Source: Lysobacterales bacterium
GTDB lineage: Bacteria > Pseudomonadota > Gammaproteobacteria > Xanthomonadales > SZUA-36
Direction: 5' to 3'
DNA length: 38,361 bases
Assembly (NCBI GenBank): GCA_013002505.1
Contig: JABDJL010000036.1
Location: forward strand, 1 to 38,361
Position 1 is the first letter of the stretch, and the number at the start of each line of letters is the position of its first letter. This document shows positions 11,170 to 18,777 of this stretch, in pieces. Both the position numbers and the translations under genes were made by a program. The notes under the pieces were generated by a model. That model made no database searches. It had not been told where the DNA came from and saw only the letters and a program-made list of their open reading frames with translations.

Positions 11170-12100
11170 AACGAATCTTCGGGTTGAGCCACGCGTAGAG
11201 CAGGTCGACGATGAAATTGAGCAGGATAATCAGCAAGCCATAAAAAATGACCACGCCCATCACCAGCGTGTAGTCCCGGTTCAGCGCACCGGTGACAAAA
11301 TACGAACCCAGCCCGGGTATCGCGTAAATACGCTCGATGACCACCGACCCGGTGATCAGGCCCGCGGTAGCCGGCCCCATGAATGAAATTACCGGCAACA
11401 TGGCGGGTTTCAGCGCATGCCGGCGGATCACGGTTTTTTCAGGCAGGCCCTTGGCGCGCGCCGTGCGGATGAAATTACTGTGCAGCACTTCGATCATGCT
11501 GCCGCGCGTCAGCCGTGCAACGTATGCGATCATCGGCAGCGCCAGCGTGATGACCGGCAACACCATGCGCTGCACCGACCAGTCCCAGCCACCGGCCGGT
11601 AACCAGCCTGCGTAGACCGCAAACACCAGGATCAACAGCGGAGCGACCACGAAATTGGGGATCGAGATGCCGAGCATCGCAAAGCCCATGGTCGAGTAAT
11701 CGACCGGCGTGTTCTGCTTCATGGCCGCCGTGATGCCGATCATTGTCCCGACCAGGAACGCCAGCACCATCGCAAGCCCGCCCACCGTCAGCGATACCGG
11801 AAAGCCCTCGGCAATGAGCTCGTTGACCGTCCAGTCCTTGTACTGGAACGAAGGCCCGAAATCGAGCACCAGGATTTGCCCGAGATAACGAAAATACTGC
11901 TGGATCAGCGGCTCGTCGAGGTGGTACTTGGCCTCCAGGTTGGCCTGGATTTCCGGCGGCAGGGCTTTCTCGCTGTCGAACGGGCCGCCCGGAGCGACGC
12001 GCACCAGGAAAAACACGACGGTGATCAACAGCAACATGGTCGGCAGCACTCCCAGCAGGCGCTGGGCTGCGTGGCGCAGGATGCCGTGCTCGTGCATCAT
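11153..12100 (-). CDS. oppB: Peptide ABC transporter permease, OppB-like
   Basis: Inner-membrane permease of 315 residues with an N-terminal helix (GVLPTMLLLITVVFFLVRVAPGGPF) typical of OppB/DppB, five further helices and the EAA loop RTARAKGLPEKTVIRRHALKPA. The start may be either of two adjacent ATGs (12098-12100 or 12095-12097). Both overlap the stop codon of the preceding binding-protein gene, implying coupled translation. The oppA-B-C-D-F order is the canonical one. Confidence 0.94.
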   Translation of the reverse strand: MMHEHGILRHAAQRLLGVLPTMLLLITVVFFLVRVAPGGPFDSEKALPPEIQANLEAKYHLDEPLIQQYFRYLGQILVLDFGPSFQYKDWTVNELIAEGFPVSLTVGGLAMVLAFLVGTMIGITAAMKQNTPVDYSTMGFAMLGISIPNFVVAPLLILVFAVYAGWLPAGGWDWSVQRMVLPVITLALPMIAYVARLTRGSMIEVLHSNFIRTARAKGLPEKTVIRRHALKPAMLPVISFMGPATAGLITGSVVIERIYAIPGLGSYFVTGALNRDYTLVMGVVIFYGLLIILLNFIVDLLYAWLNPKIRYDEEY

Positions 12101-13782
12101 GAACCGGCGGGCCTGGATTTGAGCAGGTACATGTAGCGCGAGTAATGATGGTCCATGACGTTGTTTTCCCAGCCCCGCACATGGCGGTCGACCAGCCGCT
12201 TGGTCACGTAGGTATAAACAGGGATGATTGGCCAGGTTTCAAGCAACATGCGTTCCGCCTCTTCCATCAGGCGCCTGCGCCGCGCGGGAATTCGCTCGCT
12301 GGCAATCATCGTCAGCAACTCGTCGTAAACGGGGTTGCTGTATCCGTAGTCATTCTGCCCGTGCCCTGTCCGGAACAGCTCCAGGAAGCTGTAAGGATCC
12401 CCATAGTCGCTGATCCAGCCGGCACGGAACACCTGGGTGAGAAACTTCTGCTCGCGATTCTGCAGGAATACTTTCCACTCCTCGTTGACCAGCGTGGCAT
12501 GAACGCCAAGCACCTGCTTCCACAGCGAGGCTATGGCCAGCGCCATTTTTTTATGGTTTTCACTGGTGTTGTAACGAATCTCCACCCTCAGTGGCCGCTC
12601 TTGCGAGTATCCGGCTGCGGCGTACAGCCTGCGTGCCTCGTCATTGCGTTCCTGCTGCGTCCAGTCCGCCCACTCCGGTTGTGGTGACTGGTACTCGCCG
12701 ATTCCCGGCGGTACCAGCGTGAAAGAGGGCTGCTCTCCGAATTGGCTGACTTTTTCCGTCAACAGCTCCCGGTCGATGGCCATCACCAGCGCCTGGCGCA
12801 GATCAGGGCTTTCAATGAAGGGCTCGCGAGTCAGGTTGAAGCCGAAGAAGTATGAGCCCAGCCACGGGCTGACAACCAACTCTTCGGGGTGATGCCGTTG
12901 CAGCCACTTGAACTGGTTGTTGGGTACCTCGTAAGTCCAGTGCAATTCCCCGGCACGGTACTGCTTCAGGGCGGTGGACTGGTCTTCGTAGGGGTAGTAG
13001 TAAACGCGGTCGAGCAGCACCTGGTCAGCCGAATGGTAGTGCGGATTTCGCTCAACCAGGATATGCGATCGAACCACCCACTCCCTGAGCTCATAAGCCC
13101 CGTTCGAAACCAGGTTTCCGGGCCGCGAGAATCGCGCCCCATGCTCGGCAAGGCTGGGCCGGTGCACCGGGTAGGTCGACGAGTGGCTGAGCAGCCCGAG
13201 AAAATAGGGCGTCGGGTCCCTGAGGCGAATCTGTAGAGTAAATTCATCAAGCGCCTCGATTCCGAGCTGGTCCGGCGGAAGCATGCCCCCCAGCACCGCC
13301 TCGGCATTTTCGATGGGCAACAGCACCTGCGCATAGTTCGAGGCTGTCGCAGGGTCAGCGCTGCGCTGCAGGCCGAGCACGAAGTCTTCGGCCATGACCG
13401 GGTCACCGTTGGACCACCGCGCATCGCGCCGCAGGTAAAAGGTGTAGGTTTTGCCGTCCCGGCTGATGTTCCAGCGTTGCGCGGTACCCGGAATGACTGT
13501 TCCGTCCGGCGCCTCGGTGGTCAGCCCCTCGAACAGGTCACGCAGGATGTGCGATGACGGTACGCCTTCGGCCAGGTGTGGATCGAGGGTTTGCGGTTCT
13601 TCGCCGTTGGCCCGGCGCAACACCTGTTCCGCGGCCAGCGTGGAAGGATCTGGCCGGCCGTCAACCAAAAGCTCATCCACAGGCCTGGGCCGGTTGTCCC
13701 TGGGCGGCGTTAGCTGGCCGTCATCACCCCCACAGGCCATGAGCAGTGCTGGCAGTACTGGTGCGAGGAGGCTGAATTTCAC
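12097..13782 (-). CDS. Peptide-binding lipoprotein, OppA-like
   Basis: A 561-residue family 5 extracellular solute-binding protein. The N-terminus MKFSLLAPVLPALLMACGGD has a lipobox (L14-M15-A16-Cys17), so it should be a membrane-anchored periplasmic lipoprotein. Recognisable segments are FYLRRDARWSNGDPVMAEDF, the QYRAGELHWTYEVP strand, SPWLGSYFFGFNLTREPF and LRQALVMAIDRELL, all characteristic of OppA/MppA proteins. It is clearly paralogous to the next gene upstream, with conserved blocks in the same order. Its start overlaps that gene's stop by four bases. Ligand specificity cannot be read from sequence; peptides, including murein peptides, are the family norm. Confidence 0.91.
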   Translation of the reverse strand: MKFSLLAPVLPALLMACGGDDGQLTPPRDNRPRPVDELLVDGRPDPSTLAAEQVLRRANGEEPQTLDPHLAEGVPSSHILRDLFEGLTTEAPDGTVIPGTAQRWNISRDGKTYTFYLRRDARWSNGDPVMAEDFVLGLQRSADPATASNYAQVLLPIENAEAVLGGMLPPDQLGIEALDEFTLQIRLRDPTPYFLGLLSHSSTYPVHRPSLAEHGARFSRPGNLVSNGAYELREWVVRSHILVERNPHYHSADQVLLDRVYYYPYEDQSTALKQYRAGELHWTYEVPNNQFKWLQRHHPEELVVSPWLGSYFFGFNLTREPFIESPDLRQALVMAIDRELLTEKVSQFGEQPSFTLVPPGIGEYQSPQPEWADWTQQERNDEARRLYAAAGYSQERPLRVEIRYNTSENHKKMALAIASLWKQVLGVHATLVNEEWKVFLQNREQKFLTQVFRAGWISDYGDPYSFLELFRTGHGQNDYGYSNPVYDELLTMIASERIPARRRRLMEEAERMLLETWPIIPVYTYVTKRLVDRHVRGWENNVMDHHYSRYMYLLKSRPAGS

Positions 13783-15350
13783 TGGGCTTCCGTTTCGATA
13801 TCCAGGTAGCGCGACAGGTGTATATCGCGCACGTTATCAACAAATCCCTTCACGCCGGGCGCAACCAGGTGCCGGGAAACATAATAGTAAAGCGGTATGA
13901 CCGGCATGTCGCTCATCAACAGCCTCTCGGCTTTCATCAGGGCAATGTCACGCTCGACTCCCGCCAGCTTCGTGGATTGCTCCATCAGTTCATCGAAATC
14001 CGGGTTCGCGTACGCGCTCCAGTTTAAAGGTTCGTCACTGCGAAACAGATCCAGGAAACTGGCCGGATCGGCATAGTCGGCAATCCACCCGCCACGAAAC
14101 ACCTCGGTCAGCACCCTTTGCCGCCGGTTGTTGACGAACACTTTCCACTCCTCGTTGATCAATGTCGTGGCCACACCCAGCACCTGCTTCCACATCGCGG
14201 CCACGGCCACGGCCATGCGGCGATGCTGACCTGAGGAGTTGTAGCGCAGCTCAATGCGTGGCGCGTTGTTGCGGCTGAAACCGGCGTTTTTAAACAGGCG
14301 GCGCGCTTCGATAGCGCGTTGATCGGCATTACCCATGAAGTCAAATGTCCAGTGGCTGCCACCCAAACCGGGCGGTACGATGCCCCACGCCGGCAATTCA
14401 CCGGCGCCGGTGATGACCCGCACCAGGACATCGCGGTCTATGGCCAGCGATAACGCGCGGCGCAGGTCCGGGTTGTCCCGGAACGGCGCCCTCGACAGGT
14501 TGATTCCGAGCCAGAAACTGCCCAGGTAGGGCGACACGCGCAGCGCGTCGCCATGATGGTCCGCCAGCCATTCAAAGCGGCCCGGCGGAATGGTCTCGGT
14601 GATGTGCAGCTCTCCGGCCCGGTAGCGCGATAACTCGGCCGACGGGTCTTCGATGGGGTAAAGCTCCACGGCATCCAGCGCCAGGCTGTCACGGCTATGA
14701 AAGTATGGATTGGGCCGCAAGCTGATCTGCGCATGGGGTGTCGTGTCAGAGATGAAGAATGCGCCATTGACCGGCGCCTGCCGGGCATCCTCGCTGCCCA
14801 GCTCATGCATCGGATAGGTCACCGGGTGGGCCAGGATCTCTTCGAACCAGGGCGTGGCCCGCTGCAAACGAACCTGTACCGTTTGCGGGTCCAGCGCCGA
14901 GATGCCCAACGATTCGGGGTCCTGTTCTCCCGACATAACCTGTTGAGCGCCCTCCACCGGCGACAGAAGGTTCGCGGTTCGCGCCTGGCTTTGAGGATCA
15001 ACCGCCCTGCGCCAGCCAGCGACAAAGTGCGCCGCGGTGACCGCGTCGCCGTTGGACCAGCGCGCATCTTCCCGCAGGATAAAGGTCCAGGTCAGGCCAT
15101 CGTCGCTGACTTTCCAGGACTGGGCCACGCCCGCCACCGGCTCCCCTTGTGCATCGAAAGTCAGCAACCCTTCCCTGGTTTCTCGCAGCAGGTGGATCGC
15201 CGACAGGCCTTGCGCCTGGTGAATGTGGAGTGAATCCGGTTCCGGGCCGATACCGCGCCGCAGGACTTGTGCTTCGACAGAAACCACGCTGACCATGAAA
15301 ATTAAAAGCACCGTTGTACAGCGCATGATCTTCTGGAATGGTCGGGTCAT
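13779..15350 (-). CDS. Periplasmic peptide-binding protein, OppA-like
   Basis: First gene of the transporter run, 523 residues, a family 5 solute-binding protein. The signal peptide ends around VVSVEAQ (Ala-x-Ala type) with no lipobox, so it should be free in the periplasm, unlike its neighbour. Matching blocks are FILREDARWSNGDAVTAAHF, RYRAGELHITETIP, SPYLGSFWLGINLSRAPF and LRRALSLAIDRDVL. The start is either the ATG at 15350 (used here) or the one at 15326 (MRCTTVLLIF), which would fit better with the weak promoter at 15355-15383 and a short GAAG-type ribosome site. It probably arose by tandem duplication with the lipoprotein gene. Confidence 0.9.
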   Translation of the reverse strand: MTRPFQKIMRCTTVLLIFMVSVVSVEAQVLRRGIGPEPDSLHIHQAQGLSAIHLLRETREGLLTFDAQGEPVAGVAQSWKVSDDGLTWTFILREDARWSNGDAVTAAHFVAGWRRAVDPQSQARTANLLSPVEGAQQVMSGEQDPESLGISALDPQTVQVRLQRATPWFEEILAHPVTYPMHELGSEDARQAPVNGAFFISDTTPHAQISLRPNPYFHSRDSLALDAVELYPIEDPSAELSRYRAGELHITETIPPGRFEWLADHHGDALRVSPYLGSFWLGINLSRAPFRDNPDLRRALSLAIDRDVLVRVITGAGELPAWGIVPPGLGGSHWTFDFMGNADQRAIEARRLFKNAGFSRNNAPRIELRYNSSGQHRRMAVAVAAMWKQVLGVATTLINEEWKVFVNNRRQRVLTEVFRGGWIADYADPASFLDLFRSDEPLNWSAYANPDFDELMEQSTKLAGVERDIALMKAERLLMSDMPVIPLYYYVSRHLVAPGVKGFVDNVRDIHLSRYLDIETEAQ

Positions 15351-15354
15351 GTGT

Positions 15355-15383
15355 ATGCTAGGCCTCGCACCCGACCATTCTAA
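15355..15383 (-). promoter_or_regulatory. Possible promoter of the opp-rsmG-par operon
   Basis: Minus-strand -35 TTAGAA (15378-15383) and -10 TAGCAT (15355-15360) are separated by exactly 17 bases in the 57-base spacer that also serves gshA. The hexamers match the consensus only moderately (3/6 and 4/6). Transcription would start near 15348, which would favour the downstream ATG at 15326 for the first binding protein. Confidence 0.3.
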
Positions 15384-15407
15384 TGACTATCAGGCAACGG
15401 TGGACAC

Positions 15408-16769
15408 TTGGGCGTAAAAAAGACAGAGATTATCGAGTCCCGCCAGCAGTTGCTGGATTACCTCGCATCGGGCAGCCGTCCGAAGGATGAATGGCGGCTC
15501 GGCACCGAGCACGAAAAATTCGGATTCGACACCGAAACGCTCGCGCCACTTCCGTACGAGGGAGCGCGCAGTATACGCGCCATACTCGAAGGCCTGGCCG
15601 AGCACTATGACTGGCAACCCGTGCTGGAGCATGGCAGGCCGATTGCACTGCTCGATAACACGGGCGCCTCGGTGACGCTTGAACCCGGCGGGCAACTCGA
15701 GTTGTCAGGCGCGCTGCTGGACAATATCCACGACACCTGCCGCGAAGTGAACACCCACCTGAAGCAGGTCAAGTCGATTGCCGAACCCATGGGTGCGGCG
15801 TTTCTCGGCATGGGCTTCCAGCCACGCCAGCGGCGGCGTGATACCGAGTGGATGCCCAAGGGCCGCTACCAGATCATGCGGTCGTACATGCCCAGGGTCG
15901 GCAACCTCGGCCTTGACATGATGAGCCGCACATGCACGGTACAGGTCAACCTGGATTTTTCGTCTGAACGGGACATGGTGGACAAGTTCCGCACCTCGCT
16001 GGCGTTGCAACCGGTGGCCACGGCATTGTTCGCCAATTCTCCGTTCGTGGACGGCCGGCCGACCGGCTTTGTCAGTTTCCGTTCCCACGTCTGGGAGGAC
16101 ACCGACCCTGACCGCACCGGCATGCTGCCATTCGTGTTCGAGCAGGGCTTCGGCTTCGAGCGGTACCTTGATTACATGCTCGATGTGCCGATGTATTTCG
16201 TGCACCGCGGCGAGGAGTATCTTGATGCTTCCGGGCTTTCATTCCGGGACTTCATGAACGGCAAGCTCGAGATTCTTCCGGGCGAAAAACCGACCATGAC
16301 AGATTTCGAGGATCACCTGACCACGGCTTTCCCCGAAGTTCGCCTGAAGCGTTTCCTCGAGATGCGTGGCGCTGACGGCGGACCCTGGCGCCGCCTGTGT
16401 GCGCTGCCTGCATTCTGGGCAGGCCTGCTCTATGACCAGTCATCGCTTGACGCGGCCTGGGACCTGGCAAAGGACTGGACGATGGAAGAACGCCTGGAAT
16501 TGCGTCGCGACGCACCGAAACTCGGGCTTCGGGCTGAGATCAGGGGCCGCAGCCTGCAGGACCTGTCGCTAGACCTACTGGACATTGCCAGCGCCGGCCT
16601 TAACGCCCGCAAGCGCCTGAACGCGTCCGGCGACAATGAAACCGGCTTCCTGGCGCCACTGCAGGAAACCGCCCAGAGCGGCATCACGCCCGCGGATCGC
16701 AAGCTCGCGTTGTACCACGGGCGCTGGAATGAATCGGTGGACCCGATTTTCAGCGAGTGCGCTTACTGA
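15408..16769 (+). CDS. gshA: Glutamate-cysteine ligase, plant/alphaproteobacterial type
   Basis: It catalyses ATP-dependent joining of glutamate and cysteine, the first step of glutathione synthesis, in the cytoplasm. The 453 residues belong to the GCS2-type family: LGTEHEKFGFD near the N-terminus, EPGGQLELSGA, MPKGRYQIMRSYMP, SRTCTVQVNLDFSSE and FRSHVWEDTDPDRTGMLPF. This is the plant/Rhizobium-like group, not the E. coli GshA group. The apparent start is a TTG (15408-15410) with GGTGG a few bases upstream; no in-frame ATG lies near the conserved N-terminus. It diverges from the opp run. Its last seven bases overlap the 3' end of the convergent beta-propeller gene. gshB is not in the window. 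Confidence 0.93.
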   Translation: MGVKKTEIIESRQQLLDYLASGSRPKDEWRLGTEHEKFGFDTETLAPLPYEGARSIRAILEGLAEHYDWQPVLEHGRPIALLDNTGASVTLEPGGQLELSGALLDNIHDTCREVNTHLKQVKSIAEPMGAAFLGMGFQPRQRRRDTEWMPKGRYQIMRSYMPRVGNLGLDMMSRTCTVQVNLDFSSERDMVDKFRTSLALQPVATALFANSPFVDGRPTGFVSFRSHVWEDTDPDRTGMLPFVFEQGFGFERYLDYMLDVPMYFVHRGEEYLDASGLSFRDFMNGKLEILPGEKPTMTDFEDHLTTAFPEVRLKRFLEMRGADGGPWRRLCALPAFWAGLLYDQSSLDAAWDLAKDWTMEERLELRRDAPKLGLRAEIRGRSLQDLSLDLLDIASAGLNARKRLNASGDNETGFLAPLQETAQSGITPADRKLALYHGRWNESVDPIFSECAY

Positions 16770-18247
16770 TCCTTGTCCGCCACCCGGTCGAGCATGTAAT
16801 CCACGAGGTCGTTCAATTGCTCATCCGAGCAGTGATAGCACATGCCCTTCTCGGGCATATCCCCGACACCCTCTCGCGCACGCTGGTACACGTCCTGCCT
16901 CTGGCGACGCAAGACCGCGGTCCATTCTTCAGGGTGGCTGAGCCGCGGCGCGTTGTAACCACCGCTGTCATGACAACCCGAGCAAATGATCTGGTAAAGC
17001 AGTTGATTGTTAACCGGTGGTGGCTCGGCGCTGATCGTAGAATCACGTGACAGGCGGTACAGCCTGCCGTTCTGGGACAAGACCAGGACGGCACCATCCG
17101 GAGCGACCTTGATATCCCGGATGCGGCCGTTGATTTCGCCCAGGATGGGGTATTCAGACCTGACGGAAAGGCCATCCAACGCGACCTTGCTGACGTGTTT
17201 GCCTTTCAGCGCGCCGGCCAGGATGTGACCGTCCCATTGCGGGAACATGGCGCCTCGATACACCGTGAGCGGTGAGATCGCCTCTGAAGGAAGGTAATAA
17301 AACAGCGGTTGGGTCATTCCATCGGCGTGGGTGCCAGCGCCCATCGGTGCCATGATGTAATCCATGCCGTAGGTGACCACGGGCCAACCGAAATTGGCTC
17401 CGGCCTTCACCAGGTTGATCTCGTCGCCGCCCAGCGGGCCATGCTCGGCAGCGAACATGCAGGCGGACTCGGCGTCCCAGTGCAGGCCTTGCGGGTTGCG
17501 CAGTCCAAGGGCATAGACCCTTGGATCGGCGCCAGGCGTATCGACAAATGGGTTGCCTGGGGCTGCAGATCCGTCATCGTTGAGGCGTAAAACCTTGCCC
17601 TCCAGCCGGTCCAGCGCCTGCGCCCGTTCGGAGACGCTGCGGTCGCCCACCGTGACGTAGAGGAATCCATCGCCGCCAAACTCCAGCGCTCCACCAAAAT
17701 TCGCCGGTGACCAGTCAAACGGTTCTGCGATCAGTATTTGCTGGAATTCCGACAAACGGTCTTCAACCAGCACGGCCGATCCGACCGCGGTTGCGAAAAA
17801 TCGTCCGGTCTTTTCGTCCGAACTGACATAACTGAAATAAATACGCTGGTTTTCGGAAAAGCGTGGATGTAGCTCCACGTCGAGCAAACCGACCTGGTCC
17901 TGGCCGGTGGCGATATCCGGCAAACCGGTGATTTCGCGGCGTGAACCGTCAGCCAGGTCCAGGCGAAGCAGCCGGCCGTCAAACTCACTGATCAGTAATT
18001 CGCGACCATCCAGGAACTCCATGGCCCACGGCTTGTTGAGCCCGTCGGCCAGGATATCGAGGCGCGCATCATGGACATTGACCGCGGCCAGCGTGGCCAG
18101 GTCACCCTCGTAAGCCGTAAACAGCTCAGAATAATCGGGATTGACGGTTTGCCCGCTGGCCGCGTCGATTGCCTGCCCGGCAGCTAAGCGGTTCTGTACC
18201 AGTAAAACTCCTGCGAGTAAGAGGCTGAACAGGCATCGAAAGATCAA
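16763..18247 (-). CDS. PQQ sugar-dehydrogenase-like beta-propeller fused to cytochrome c5
   Basis: A 494-residue exported protein. A signal peptide (MIFRCLFSLLLAGVLLVQNR) precedes a beta-propeller of the soluble glucose/sorbosone dehydrogenase family: LNKPWAMEFLDGRELLISE, YVTVGDRSV, YALGLRNPQGLHWD and AAEHGPLGGDEINLV. The last about 75 residues are a cytochrome c domain with heme site CSGCH (422-426), a probable axial methionine in GVGDMPEKGMCYHC (Met464), and the Cys470/Cys473 pair typical of cytochrome c5. Together this suggests a periplasmic quinoprotein dehydrogenase passing electrons through its own heme. Whether PQQ and calcium bind, and which alcohol or sugar is oxidised, cannot be read here. 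It lies 4 bases after the small secreted protein gene, so the two are probably one operon. Confidence 0.87.
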   Translation of the reverse strand: MIFRCLFSLLLAGVLLVQNRLAAGQAIDAASGQTVNPDYSELFTAYEGDLATLAAVNVHDARLDILADGLNKPWAMEFLDGRELLISEFDGRLLRLDLADGSRREITGLPDIATGQDQVGLLDVELHPRFSENQRIYFSYVSSDEKTGRFFATAVGSAVLVEDRLSEFQQILIAEPFDWSPANFGGALEFGGDGFLYVTVGDRSVSERAQALDRLEGKVLRLNDDGSAAPGNPFVDTPGADPRVYALGLRNPQGLHWDAESACMFAAEHGPLGGDEINLVKAGANFGWPVVTYGMDYIMAPMGAGTHADGMTQPLFYYLPSEAISPLTVYRGAMFPQWDGHILAGALKGKHVSKVALDGLSVRSEYPILGEINGRIRDIKVAPDGAVLVLSQNGRLYRLSRDSTISAEPPPVNNQLLYQIICSGCHDSGGYNAPRLSHPEEWTAVLRRQRQDVYQRAREGVGDMPEKGMCYHCSDEQLNDLVDYMLDRVADKDQ

Positions 18248-18251
18248 TCAG

Positions 18252-18677
18252 CTAATCCCCGTTTGCCTCGTCTTCTTCGCTGAAGTCTTCCATGCTCTCG
18301 ACCTTCCATACGACCAGGCGCCAGTTATCGCGCATCGGTGAGCTGTGGTCGAAACCTACGTAGTAGATTTTGCCAGCCTCGAACAGCCACTCCAGGGGTG
18401 GAACATTCACTTTCTTGCGAATTCGTTCCTCGTTGACCGGACAGTGTTTGAGATTGACGGTCGTGGTGCCGTGCATGGTGTGCCAGCCCGGTTCAATATC
18501 GAATCCAAAATTGGGCAGCATCCGGTTTTCACCGTCTATGGTCTTGATCGAAACCGGCGCCAGGCACTCGGCCACGTTCTCCTTGTAAGTCACCACGCGC
18601 GCCAGTTCCGGGTCGAGCCCGAAGGCAGCGACAGGGAGCAACAATACGGCGGTGAATGCCATCAATAATCTTTTCAT
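18252..18677 (-). CDS. Secreted small protein of unknown function
   Basis: I start this at the ATG at 18675-18677, which has AGGAG about ten bases upstream and gives 141 residues beginning with a clear signal peptide (MKRLLMAFTAVLLLPVAAFG). An upstream in-frame start would add 29 positively charged residues and hide the signal. The mature part has two cysteines (38 and 79) that could pair, a histidine/methionine stretch (GWHTMHGTT), and an acidic tail (SMEDFSEEDEANGD). I do not recognise the family. Its position just before the dehydrogenase-cytochrome gene suggests a role in the same periplasmic process. Confidence 0.75.
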   Translation of the reverse strand: MKRLLMAFTAVLLLPVAAFGLDPELARVVTYKENVAECLAPVSIKTIDGENRMLPNFGFDIEPGWHTMHGTTTVNLKHCPVNEERIRKKVNVPPLEWLFEAGKIYYVGFDHSSPMRDNWRLVVWKVESMEDFSEEDEANGD

Positions 18678-18777
18678 TTCAGTAGGTCTCCTGGAACGAT
18701 TCCGGCGGATGACCGGCTTTTTGCCCGTTCCTGAACGCATCATGCTCGGCCCAAGCTGAACCATGGCTGAACGCAGT

